A stretch of 64,000 nucleotides of DNA. Origin: Microbotryum silenes-acaulis (lineage: Eukaryota; Basidiomycota; Microbotryomycetes; Microbotryales; Microbotryaceae). Position numbers and translations under genes: made by a program. Shown here one piece after another: positions 1 through 8,079 of the stretch. Each line of letters begins with the position of its first letter. Within the stretch, counting starts at the first letter, position 1. The notes below the pieces were generated by a model. It saw only the letters and a program-made list of their open reading frames with translations. It did no database searches and was not told the origin of the DNA. The stretch lies in NCBI GenBank assembly GCA_003665825.1, contig QPFY01000006.1, positions 930,001 through 994,000 of the forward strand, written 5' to 3'.

Positions 1-82
1 GCATGAGCCAAATGACTTCTAGCCTAGCAGATGGAAAACAGCTGGGAATGGATTACAAGTTCAAGAAATTGGGCCGAGCTTC

Positions 83-367
83 TTTTGGGAACCTGAAGCC
101 GAGGCACGAGATACGTAAGTACGAGAGCCGAAGATGATAGTAAAGATAGTTCGAGGTATTGCAGAGTAACTAACCTGAAGCCGAGGCACGAGATACGTAA
201 GTACGAGAGCCGAAGATGATAGTAAAGATAGTTGGAGAAAGAAGAGAAGCGCTAAGGGAGCGCGCGCGAGGCAGGCACGAGCCGCGCGAGGCGACTAATA
301 TCAACAACTAGTAACTAATCATAATCAGGAAGACAAGTGGGATGAAACAGCAATATACACTCTGACA
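83..367 (-). repeat. 3' LTR of the copia element, with internal duplication
   Basis: 285 bp, 82 bp longer than the 5' LTR. The terminal part (CTTCAGGTT side) is present twice: a first copy at about 83-152, then a unique linker of about 20 bp at 153-172, then the second copy continuing into the rest of the LTR from 173. The two LTRs of one element are made from one template, so the extra segment must have arisen during or after insertion. Confidence 0.85.
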
Positions 368-394
368 CCCCCCCCCCCCCCCCCCCCCCCCCCC
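368..394 (-). promoter_or_regulatory. polypurine tract: run of 27 G
   Basis: 27 consecutive C on the plus strand (G on the element strand) lie between the gag-pol stop codon (401-403) and the 3' LTR. The position is that of the polypurine tract that primes plus-strand DNA synthesis. A pure G run of this length is unusual; its exact length in one assembly should not be trusted. Confidence 0.7.
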
Positions 395-400
395 GTGCTG

Positions 401-3400
401 TCATACCACTGCACCTCGTAAACCCAAATTTGCCCGATGGAAGATGAACGGCTTGGGACCCAAGGCTTTGGTGAAGATATTGGCAAACATGTCACCGGTG
501 GCGATGTAGCGGACCTCGATCTCCTTCTCAGCAACCCTTTCGCGGACGTAGTGTTCCGAGATGCGAACGTGACGAGACCCCTGATGGTTGGTCGGGTGCT
601 GCGCAAGAGCCAGCGAACCTTGGTTGTCACCGTAGAGCACGACTGGGCCAGAGACCGGAGCGCCAAGTTCAGCCAGGAGGTCGCTCAGGTGGATGGCATC
701 ACCGCTTGTGTACGAAAGAGAGAGGTACTCCGCGTCGGTAGTAGACTTGGCGACCCTGTGCTCGCGTTTGGAGCACCAAGCGATCGCGGCTCCAGACAAG
801 ATGAACGCGTAGCCCATGGTCGATCGCGAGGTCGTTAGACAGGCTCCCCAGTTCGCGTCCGAGTAGCCATGGAGTGGTTGGCTGGTCTTGCGATAGGTGA
901 GCCCCAAGTCCAGCGTGCCTTTGATGTAGCGGAGGACCTGCTTGATGGCTGTCCAATGCTCCGGGCCGGGCTGCTGCGAGAAGCGAGCGAGGTAGCTGAC
1001 CACGAAGGCAAGGTCCGGACGAGTTCCTACGGCGGCGTACATCAACGAACCGATGGCCTGCAAGTAGCGCGTACAATCTTGAGGAGTGGCCGACAAGTCC
1101 TCGAAGTCAAGGACGACACCTGGCTGCATTGGAATACTCGCCGGCTTGGCATCGGTGAACTGGAACCTGGCCAGGATGTCCCGAAGGTAGCGCTCTTGCG
1201 AGAGCGTGATAGATCCGTCTTGTCCACGCTTGACTTGGATGCCTAGGATGTATTCGGCAGGTCCGAGACGTTTGATGCCATACGCGAGTTCCAACGCGTC
1301 GAGCACCCGGTCGATCTCGGCGGTAGAGGGACCAACCAAAAGCAAGTCGTCGACGTACAAGGCAATGTAATGAGAGTGCCCGTCGTGTTTGCGGCGGTAG
1401 ATGCAGATGTCGGACCGGGTGGGCACGTATCCGAGGGACCGCAGAGTCGAGTCAATCTCAGCGTTCCAGATGGTGCCGGCCTGGCGAAGGCCGTAGATGG
1501 ATTTGGACAGCTTGAGGATCTTGCCGGGCAGGTCAATGCCCTGAGGGACGCGCATGTACAGAGGCTTGTCAAGTTTGCCGTGGAGGTACGCTTTGTTGAC
1601 GTCGGCCTGATGGACGTGATAGCCGTTGGCCGCGGCGAGTGCGATGAGGGCTCGAATGGACGTGAATTTGACGACTGGGGCGTAGTTCTTCTCGAAGTCA
1701 AGGCCAGGACGTTGGGCACATCCGTGAGCGACGAGACGCGCCTTGTAATCGGTGATGTCGCCATGCTGGTTGCGTTTAGTCCGGAACACCCAGCCCGATC
1801 GCAGGAGGATCTCACCCGCGGGGAGCTCACCGGATTCGATGATTTCGAAGACCTCGTAATCGTTAAGAAGCGAATCGAATTCATCCTGTGCCGGTGCGCC
1901 CCAAATGTCCTCTTGTCCCGATCGGATGACGTCGCCCCAATTGGCCGGATCGCGAACAACTGTCAAGTCGTGATCTGCGAAGCCGGCTTTGGTGGATGCG
2001 AAGGCGAGGAGCAGGCTCTTGAAGGAGGCGGTGGGTCCGTCGGGGCCGTCGACGAGCTGTTCCCGCGTGATCATGGTGGGAACGAGCTGGCGGCGTGTCC
2101 GGGGGCCAACTATGATGTTTCGAGTGTCGACTTCACCATACTTCCCCGGATCGGGACCAACCTTGGCGACGTCGCCGTACTCCCAAGTTGGCTTGACTTT
2201 GGCGAGTGGAGCTGGATCCGGCGGTGGCTGCGGCAAGTTCACGGCTGGCTCCGTCGTCGCGCTCGTGGTCGACGAGGTGTCGTCTTTGTCGGCCGAGTTG
2301 GTCGAAACCGGCGACGCGGGTGTCTCGTCAGGCGTTGGGGAAGGTGGCCGCGGGGGAGGGTCGACAAGCGTTGGAGCCGACGACGGTGCTGGAGCTTCGA
2401 CAGGTGGCGGCTGGGGGCAGTAACCCGGGATGGACGGCTGCGCCACGCGGGTTGGTGCGGTCGTGAAGGGGAACTCGGTTTCAACGAACGTCACATTTCG
2501 GCTCAGACTCACACGCATCGAGGAGGGGTCAAGAAGACGCCAGGCTTTCGCGTGTCGATCGTAACCCACGAAGACCAGAGGGATCCCTTTTGGGTCAAGT
2601 TTGTCCCGTCGGTGAGCCGGCACGGTGGCCCAAGCGCGACAACCGAATGCCCGAAGACCCTCCACGCCTGGTGTGGCGCCCGACCAACGACTGTTTGGGA
2701 TGCCTCCACCGAGAGCCGCGTGAGGCGATAGGTTCCTGACGTGGATGTAACACATGGCAGCCTCGTCCCAGCATGATCGTGGGAGTCCCGAGTGAGACAG
2801 AAGAGCCAGGGTGCCCTCCACGATCGACCGGTTGACTCGCTCGGCTCGACCGTTTTGCTCGGGCGTGTACGGTGTGGTCAATTCGCGACAAATTCCGCGA
2901 GCCACGCAATAGCCGTTGAAGGCGGTAGAGACATACTCGCCCCCGTTGTCCGAGCGAAGCGTTTTGACCTTGCGACCCGTGGCGTTTTCGATCTCCAGAA
3001 GCCAATCCTTGAATGTCGGAAGGACCTCGCTTTTGTGCCCGATGGGGTAAACCCAAGTCTTCCTCGAGAAGTCGTCGATGAACGTGACGAGGTACCGCTT
3101 ATGGCCGAAGGACTCCTCGGGGAAAGATAATACATCCGAGTGCACCAATGCAAGCGGTTCCGCGGCATGCGACGACGAAGAGGGGAAAGGCAAACGATGC
3201 GCTTTGGAGGCAAGGCACGCATTGCAGGTGAAGTCTTCACACTCGAAGTCACTATAGGGCCAATCCAAACCTTCCACCTGGCCAGAGGCCGCCAGTTTTT
3301 TAAGTGTCTGGACAGAGGCGTGGCCGTAGCGCCGGTGAAGGGTAAGTAGAGGTAGCCTATTGGACTTGGTGGCGACGAGCGTGTGTGGCGCACCTTTGCT

Positions 3401-4393
3401 GGCAGCTTGGACCGAAGCGTTGAGTTTGTAAACGCTGGACGCGATGGCTGATGCTGTGGCGATGCACCCTTGCGGCGTGCGGAGCTCGACTTCTCCGTGT
3501 TCGAAGGTGATGCGAACGCCTTTGCGGTCGAAGGCCCGGACCGAGATGAGGTTGGCAGGGCTCTCGGGGGCGTAGATCACGTCGTTGAGGGTGAACTTGG
3601 TACCATTATCGGAGACGAGCTTGACCGAGCCGATTCCAGAGGCCTTCACCGTTCCCCCTAGACCTTGCAGGACTTGCGGGGTAGGCGAAAGGGGGCCGTC
3701 AAAGAAGGACGCATCGTTGACGACATGGCACGCCGACGCCGAGTCTAGCAGAAGGATTTCCGCCGGTGGCCCGATGTTGATAAACGTAGCAGAAGAAAAG
3801 ACGGACAGGTGTTGATCCTTGGATGCTTCCTCGGTGGCCACGAACGTGGACGCAGGCGATGATGAGCCTTGGAGTTCCTTCATGGCGTTCTTGAGCTCGA
3901 GGTACTTGGCTCGCTTGCGCGATTCCGGACACTTGTCGAGCCAGTGTTTGCCTTGACCACAAGCTGGGCAGTTGCTCGGGGCAGGACCAGAACGATCCCA
4001 TTTTGAGCGTTTGGTCGGTACGACCGCCTTCGCAACGAGGACCGTCGCTCGATTCGTCCGAACGTTGAATCCAGCCCAAGAGGGCGGGCATGGCGGCATC
4101 GTGAGGACCCAGTCAACGTAATTGTCCTCCGTAAGCTTCGAGTCGTGTGGGAAGACCGGGGGGTTGACTGGGGGGAGTAGCTGACGCATGGAGAGTGCGT
4201 CGTCGTCCTGTGCGGGTGCGGGGCGCTGGTTCCTAATCAGCTCGTCGAATTGCTCTTTGGTGAGCGTGACGGAGGTAGCGGAGGCGACGTCGATGGTGTG
4301 GATCGACGTTGATGACGGTGGTAGAGGAGGCGTAGATGCCATGTCACCGTGATCGTCGGGGTCGCCCGCCGCTGGTAGGTTCGGTGGGCTCAT
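401..4393 (-). CDS. copia gag-pol polyprotein
   Basis: One open frame of 1330 residues from the ATG in the primer-binding site. The frame is open further upstream into the LTR, but MSPPN is the first Met inside the element. Domains in order: short Gag; CCHC zinc knuckle (CX2CX4HX4C, residues 142-155); aspartic protease (DSAS, about 217-220); GAG-pre-integrase HHCC; integrase with HSD, RSDNGGE and PEQNGRAER supplying D, D and E; reverse transcriptase with YVDD; RNase H ending with SDANWG, TTDAE and the H/D region near the C terminus. Only about 140 residues precede the knuckle, and the text jumps from NYVDWVLTM into a proline-rich stretch, so Gag looks internally deleted compared with the usual 250 or more residues. 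No stop or frameshift is seen in pol. It is either a shortened but active element or one mobilised in trans. Confidence 0.92.
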   Translation of the reverse strand: MSPPNLPAAGDPDDHGDMASTPPLPPSSTSIHTIDVASATSVTLTKEQFDELIRNQRPAPAQDDDALSMRQLLPPVNPPVFPHDSKLTEDNYVDWVLTMPPCPPSWAGFNVRTNRATVLVAKAVVPTKRSKWDRSGPAPSNCPACGQGKHWLDKCPESRKRAKYLELKNAMKELQGSSSPASTFVATEEASKDQHLSVFSSATFINIGPPAEILLLDSASACHVVNDASFFDGPLSPTPQVLQGLGGTVKASGIGSVKLVSDNGTKFTLNDVIYAPESPANLISVRAFDRKGVRITFEHGEVELRTPQGCIATASAIASSVYKLNASVQAASKGAPHTLVATKSNRLPLLTLHRRYGHASVQTLKKLAASGQVEGLDWPYSDFECEDFTCNACLASKAHRLPFPSSSSHAAEPLALVHSDVLSFPEESFGHKRYLVTFIDDFSRKTWVYPIGHKSEVLPTFKDWLLEIENATGRKVKTLRSDNGGEYVSTAFNGYCVARGICRELTTPYTPEQNGRAERVNRSIVEGTLALLSHSGLPRSCWDEAAMCYIHVRNLSPHAALGGGIPNSRWSGATPGVEGLRAFGCRAWATVPAHRRDKLDPKGIPLVFVGYDRHAKAWRLLDPSSMRVSLSRNVTFVETEFPFTTAPTRVAQPSIPGYCPQPPPVEAPAPSSAPTLVDPPPRPPSPTPDETPASPVSTNSADKDDTSSTTSATTEPAVNLPQPPPDPAPLAKVKPTWEYGDVAKVGPDPGKYGEVDTRNIIVGPRTRRQLVPTMITREQLVDGPDGPTASFKSLLLAFASTKAGFADHDLTVVRDPANWGDVIRSGQEDIWGAPAQDEFDSLLNDYEVFEIIESGELPAGEILLRSGWVFRTKRNQHGDITDYKARLVAHGCAQRPGLDFEKNYAPVVKFTSIRALIALAAANGYHVHQADVNKAYLHGKLDKPLYMRVPQGIDLPGKILKLSKSIYGLRQAGTIWNAEIDSTLRSLGYVPTRSDICIYRRKHDGHSHYIALYVDDLLLVGPSTAEIDRVLDALELAYGIKRLGPAEYILGIQVKRGQDGSITLSQERYLRDILARFQFTDAKPASIPMQPGVVLDFEDLSATPQDCTRYLQAIGSLMYAAVGTRPDLAFVVSYLARFSQQPGPEHWTAIKQVLRYIKGTLDLGLTYRKTSQPLHGYSDANWGACLTTSRSTMGYAFILSGAAIAWCSKREHRVAKSTTDAEYLSLSYTSGDAIHLSDLLAELGAPVSGPVVLYGDNQGSLALAQHPTNHQGSRHVRISEHYVRERVAEKEIEVRYIATGDMFANIFTKALGPKPFIFHRANLGLRGAVV

Positions 4394-4397
4394 AACC
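4381..4397 (-). promoter_or_regulatory. primer-binding site (initiator tRNA-Met anticodon-arm type)
   Basis: Directly inside the 5' LTR the element strand reads GGTTATGAGCCCACCGA. The block GGTTATGAGCCC is the complement of GGGCTCATAACC, the anticodon arm of eukaryotic initiator tRNA-Met. Copia-like elements are known to prime from a half-molecule of this tRNA. The ATG inside the site is also the first Met of the gag-pol ORF. Confidence 0.75.
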
Positions 4398-4600
4398 TTT
4401 TGGGAACCTGAAGCCGAGGCACGAGATACGTAAGTACGAGAGCCGAAGATGATAGTAAAGATAGTTGGAGAAAGAAGAGAAGCGCTAAGGGAGCGCGCGC
4501 GAGGCAGGCACGAGCCGCGCGAGGCGACTAATATCAACAACTAGTAACTAATCATAATCAGGAAGACAAGTGGGATGAAATAGCAATATACACTCTGACA
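4398..4600 (-). repeat. 5' LTR of the copia element
   Basis: 203 bp. On the element strand it begins TGTCAGAG and ends with CCCAAAA. The exact end is set by the target-site duplication on the outside and the primer-binding site on the inside. The usual TG...CA ends are only partly kept: the 3' end is AAAA, unless the LTR is taken to stop at TCCCA with AAA as spacer. Confidence 0.9.
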
Positions 4601-4605
4601 GCTTC

Positions 4606-4930
4606 GTCCTCCAATCGGTCAAAGATATACTCGCGAGGCTCCTCTCGACCCACCCTCCGATAGATGCGACCAGCTGAGCCTAAGATGCAGCGCAGATCTA
4701 TAATCTCGATCGCTCCCAGAGTTCCTTGACCTCGAGTGAAAAACAAGTTTTGGTGCCCCTGCGCACTGACAACAGATGCAGCCTTTCTTTTTTGCCGCCT
4801 TTGCGTTGGCTTGGCCACCGGAGTCCGCTCGATAGCGTCGACGGCTTCCAATCGACTTAGATTAAGAGACCTGACCTTCCCTACCAGGAAAGTTGTTGAA
4901 GGTGTTAGTAGACCTTGCACTGATATCAGG
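4606..4930. other. spacer between copia element and tRNA-like sequence
   Basis: About 325 bp with no recognisable gene. It matters only as the distance between the retrotransposon end and the tRNA-like sequence. Confidence 0.6.
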
Positions 4931-5003
4931 GGCCGGATAGCTTAGTTGGTCAAAGCTTTTCTAATGAATGAAAGCGACCCAGGTTCGACTCCTGGTCCAG
5001 CCG
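4931..5003 (+). tRNA. tRNA-like sequence, identity unclear, possibly decayed
   Basis: 73 nt with good A and B boxes: TAGCTTAGTTGG in the D arm and GGTTCGACTCC in the T arm. The T stem is perfect (CCAGG/CCTGG, loop TTCGACT), the D stem GCTT/AAGC is perfect, and the acceptor stem pairs except for one C-A at position 4. The anticodon arm (4957-4974) does not form a regular 5-bp stem with 7-nt loop and U33 in any register I tried; the core CTAATGA would give AAT (Ile) only with a broken stem. It may be a pseudogene or an RNA with an unusual arm. Confidence 0.5.
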
Positions 5004-5021
5004 TTCTTCTTCTTTTGTTGA

Positions 5022-5597
5022 TCATTTCGGGATCATCGTTGATTCCAACAAAAGTCTGTGGAGTGAGAGGCACAAATTAGCGTTTGTACGTGAGTCGTCG
5101 TCGAATGGGAGCGAGCTAGAGCTGGAGCGGTCCTCGTATTCCAGGTCAGGAGACACCATTCCCCAATCAAATGCCGCGTCAAACTGTTGTGTCTCGCGAA
5201 AATCTTCTTCGTCCAATCCTAGCGCTTGGTCCTCACTTGACCCCATTGATCCCCCGACCGAAGAAGCTCGCTCGGACTCGTGATCTCCTTGAGGAGAGTA
5301 GGGACCCTTGGGACTGGTGGGCACTCCATATTGCGCTTCATTTGTGGCTGATTGTGGTGGCAAGCGACTTGCAAACCAACCAGGAGTTGGTAAAGGGGGC
5401 TGGAACGATTGGGCCTCAGGAGCCAGCAATGTTGGAGGTTCCGATGGCTGCCGCGAGAACTCGAGGATAGCAGTTGCGTCGGCTCTGGAAGAGTCAACAG
5501 ATTGTAGGCGTTTGTGGCGGTAGAACGTCGCTCTTGATACCATTGCATCGTTGCACAACGAACAATGGCATAGGCGAGAAGACTGGCTGCGTGTCAT
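5022..5597 (-). CDS. hypothetical protein with N-terminal Cys/His motif
   Basis: Open frame of up to 191 residues. The N terminus carries a Cys cluster followed by a basic helix and His (CHCSLCNDA then SRATFYRHKR). This resembles the zinc-binding start of proteins encoded by basidiomycete DNA transposons of the Plavaka/Tnp2 or KDZ type; that link is pattern memory only. The rest is Ser/Pro-rich and acidic, ending in a Ser run. No transposase core follows on the minus strand, because the tRNA-like sequence begins right after the stop. It could be a first exon left behind by deletion. Confidence 0.35.
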   Translation of the reverse strand: MTRSQSSRLCHCSLCNDAMVSRATFYRHKRLQSVDSSRADATAILEFSRQPSEPPTLLAPEAQSFQPPLPTPGWFASRLPPQSATNEAQYGVPTSPKGPYSPQGDHESERASSVGGSMGSSEDQALGLDEEDFRETQQFDAAFDWGMVSPDLEYEDRSSSSSLPFDDDSRTNANLCLSLHRLLLESTMIPK

Positions 5598-6540
5598 GGT
5601 GGCGCAATCGAATGGTTAATTACGGTGAGACGTGAGACTTAAGAGCAACGAACGACGCTTAGTCCAGCAGGCCATCCGGGACATTCGGGCTACAGTAATG
5701 CGCAATCGACTCCCCTGACCACTCGCGCGAGTCGTAGCGGAATAGTGGTTCGAGTTGCAGCAAGACGAAGGACAACATTGGTGGTGTAGGAGTTTTTTTA
5801 AACAAATACCTCAAGCGGTGAAAACCCAGCCTTCTGGGGAAAACCGCAAGAGATTGATCTAAACGGAAGAGAGTCCGAACTTCTTGGTGATACACAGGGA
5901 TGGTGGGCGGGATCACAATTGGGAGCTTTGCGAACCAAGCTTCTGGATGTCAGTCGGCTGCAACTGATGATGGAGCAAGTCCACTGATCGTCTCAGCATA
6001 CCTTTGCGACAAAGGCAAGACACTGTATAAAGACAGTTGGGGCGCGGTTGGTGCAAAGGACGGCAAAGGGTCTGCTGAGAGATATGCGATTTAGCTCGTT
6101 GCCCAACAAGGGCCCGGAGCAAAATGCCCCCACAAAGAATTTGCAGGGATCCAAGTGCAAAGTACACCGTGCAACAAGCTTGGGTGTATCGAAGCACTTA
6201 CCCCGAGCTACTCTAAGCGAGCAACGTCGAGGGTTTCATAACGAGCTGCTAGCAGCTGTGAACGTCCGGCAAGATGGAACTCTCGATCAGCGACTTCGTC
6301 AGCTGGGAGGTAGTCTTGGGAGTGAGGAACGCACCTGTCCCTACAGGTGGTGAACGCAGCCGCAGAAGCTGGTAAGGAAACGTCGACAACGCAGTGAAGG
6401 CCCGAAAGGGAACGTGCGTTGCGAGTACCGCCCGTGAGCCCGCGTGTGTGGGAAGCACAGCTATAGCATCCACGGGGGAGGAAGGGTCCGTGCGCGCGAG
6501 CCTGGATCGGCGCGTCAAATCCTTGCAGCAAAAGCCGAAA
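5598..6540. other. no supported gene; probable 5' untranslated part of the LINE at its right end
   Basis: Short ORFs exist on both strands (for example 5659-5916 minus) but none shows a domain or splice-consistent continuation. The last part is likely 5' UTR of the non-LTR element; its 5' end could not be fixed because no second copy is in the window. Confidence 0.4.
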
Positions 6541-6645
6541 AGACCATACGAGCAGCGATTAGGCAGATTTGATTATGTGCGAGATCCTCTCCCTGAAGGG
6601 ACTTGATTTTTGGAATTCCCGCGGCTCTGAGCCCAGTTGCACAAC

Positions 6646-8079
6646 ATGGACAACATCACGAACACCAACAACGCCAGCCCTGCTGCTATACCACCTCTTC
6701 GCCCTGACCCTCCCGATCCTCCCGGCCAAGCCCCCGCCACCACCACCAAATCTTACTCCGCCGCGGTCGGCGCCCGCTCCGCTGCGAAGCACGGCAACGC
6801 CACCGCCAACGCCTCGACTGCCGTCGCCGCCCATCCCCTGATGCACAACATCGAGAACTGTGTCATCATCAACACCCCACCCTCAACCTCGGTCGAGCAA
6901 GTCCTCCTCGCGCTCGACAAACACTACCCTGCCCTTACCGGCGCAATGCCATGCGTCATCAAGGGTCAGCGCGGCCTCCGCTTTCCCAAGGCTGCCGATC
7001 TCAACACCCTGGTTGCCAACGGCCTTACTGTTGGCAAGACTCTGTGCAAAGTCGAGAAGCTGTACAGCTCTACTAAAGGAGGTGTTGTACAATGCACCCT
7101 TACGGGCTTTTTCTCCGACCCCGAGGGCCTCCGCCTATTCGATGAGCAGATCGCTGCCTATGGCACGGTCCTCCACCGTCGCATCCAATACATTGGAAAG
7201 ACGAAACACATCTCTGGGGTGTACGACTTTATCCTTGCCCTCAAGGATGTAGATGTTTTGCCCCCTGCCTCACTTTCTATTGCTCGTGACGGTGTCACTG
7301 AGCGAATCCCACTGAGGATCACCGGTGGCATGCGCCACTGCGTCTTCTGCCGTTCCGCGGCTCACGTCCGTAAGGATTGCCCCGTCGCCCCGGCGTGCAA
7401 GTCCTGCGCGAGCACCTCGCACGCCACCCAGCACTGCCCGGGCCGTCACGCGTCGAACCCTCAGGGTCCCCCCACGTCACGTGCCCCGCAAGCCTCCACC
7501 GTTACCACCGCCGCCCCCGCCGCCGGGTCCAAGTCGATCCCCGCGGCCTCCGCCCCCGACCGCACGACCAAAAAACGTCGAGTGGAACAGGATCTGGCGG
7601 CCCAGACTGAAGATCTGTACAACAGGGCTCAGCCCGAATCTCTGTCGAAGACTGCCCGCCCCGAGTTCTCTTTCAATTTCCCTTCCAATACTGCCACTCA
7701 AACTGCCCCCCAGCCTGCCTCCAACCAGGGAACTGCCTCTTCCCTCGTTGAAAAATCCTCCGAGTCCCCCAGCTCAGAGACCACCTCTCCATCCCCAAGC
7801 CCTCCTCCGGCCACGCCAAAGTCGATCATAACTCGATCCAAGTCGATTACCGCCCTCTCCACGCCAGCCACTCGTGAAGCCCCTCCCGCTGCGCCTGCCC
7901 TCGAAGCCTCCGAGCCGACCCCCGAGCCCTCTTCGCCCACGCCGTTGCCCTCAGCCGCGCCCAAAGCCCGACCCGATGACGCCGACGCTGACGACGAGGC
8001 CGACGAAGAAGCCAAAGACCAAGAAGCACCTCCCAAGGACGTGGAAGACGCTATGGACCAAGATGATGAGCACAACTAA
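6646..8079 (+). CDS. LINE ORF1 (nucleic-acid-binding, CCHC knuckles)
   Basis: About 477 residues from ATG at 6646; the frame is open for three codons more but only to a TTG. The N-terminal third is Asn/Pro/Ala-rich. The middle holds a fold typical of retroelement ORF1/Gag with a GLRLFDEQ-like helix. Two zinc knuckles CX2CX4HX4C follow near residues 231-265 (CVFCRSAAHVRKDC and CKSCASTSHATQHC). A basic patch TKKRR follows, then a long Ser/Pro/Ala-rich tail ending in an Asp/Glu-rich stretch. The stop overlaps the start of ORF2, so coupled termination and reinitiation is likely. No internal stop: the frame looks intact. Confidence 0.85.
   Translation: MDNITNTNNASPAAIPPLRPDPPDPPGQAPATTTKSYSAAVGARSAAKHGNATANASTAVAAHPLMHNIENCVIINTPPSTSVEQVLLALDKHYPALTGAMPCVIKGQRGLRFPKAADLNTLVANGLTVGKTLCKVEKLYSSTKGGVVQCTLTGFFSDPEGLRLFDEQIAAYGTVLHRRIQYIGKTKHISGVYDFILALKDVDVLPPASLSIARDGVTERIPLRITGGMRHCVFCRSAAHVRKDCPVAPACKSCASTSHATQHCPGRHASNPQGPPTSRAPQASTVTTAAPAAGSKSIPAASAPDRTTKKRRVEQDLAAQTEDLYNRAQPESLSKTARPEFSFNFPSNTATQTAPQPASNQGTASSLVEKSSESPSSETTSPSPSPPPATPKSIITRSKSITALSTPATREAPPAAPALEASEPTPEPSSPTPLPSAAPKARPDDADADDEADEEAKDQEAPPKDVEDAMDQDDEHN

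Larger units (their letters stand above)
78..4605 (-). mobile_element. Ty1/copia LTR retrotransposon, near-intact
   Basis: Complete LTR element read on the minus strand. Seen directly: two LTRs, a 5-bp target-site duplication (GCTTC at 78-82 and 4601-4605), a primer-binding site at 4381-4397, one long gag-pol ORF and a poly-G polypurine tract next to the 3' LTR. Over the shared part, the LTRs differ by about one base (C/T in the block near 346 and 4580), which suggests a recent insertion. The domain order integrase, reverse transcriptase, RNase H places it in Ty1/copia (Pseudoviridae type). The tRNA-like sequence 326 bp beyond the insertion fits the known preference of many yeast Ty elements for Pol III genes, but this is inference. 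Confidence 0.93.

Noticed and set aside
1370..2731. 453-residue plus-strand ORF inside the copia element
   Set aside because: Mirror of the gag-pol frame on the opposite strand in GC-rich DNA; no domains, whereas the minus frame has all copia motifs.
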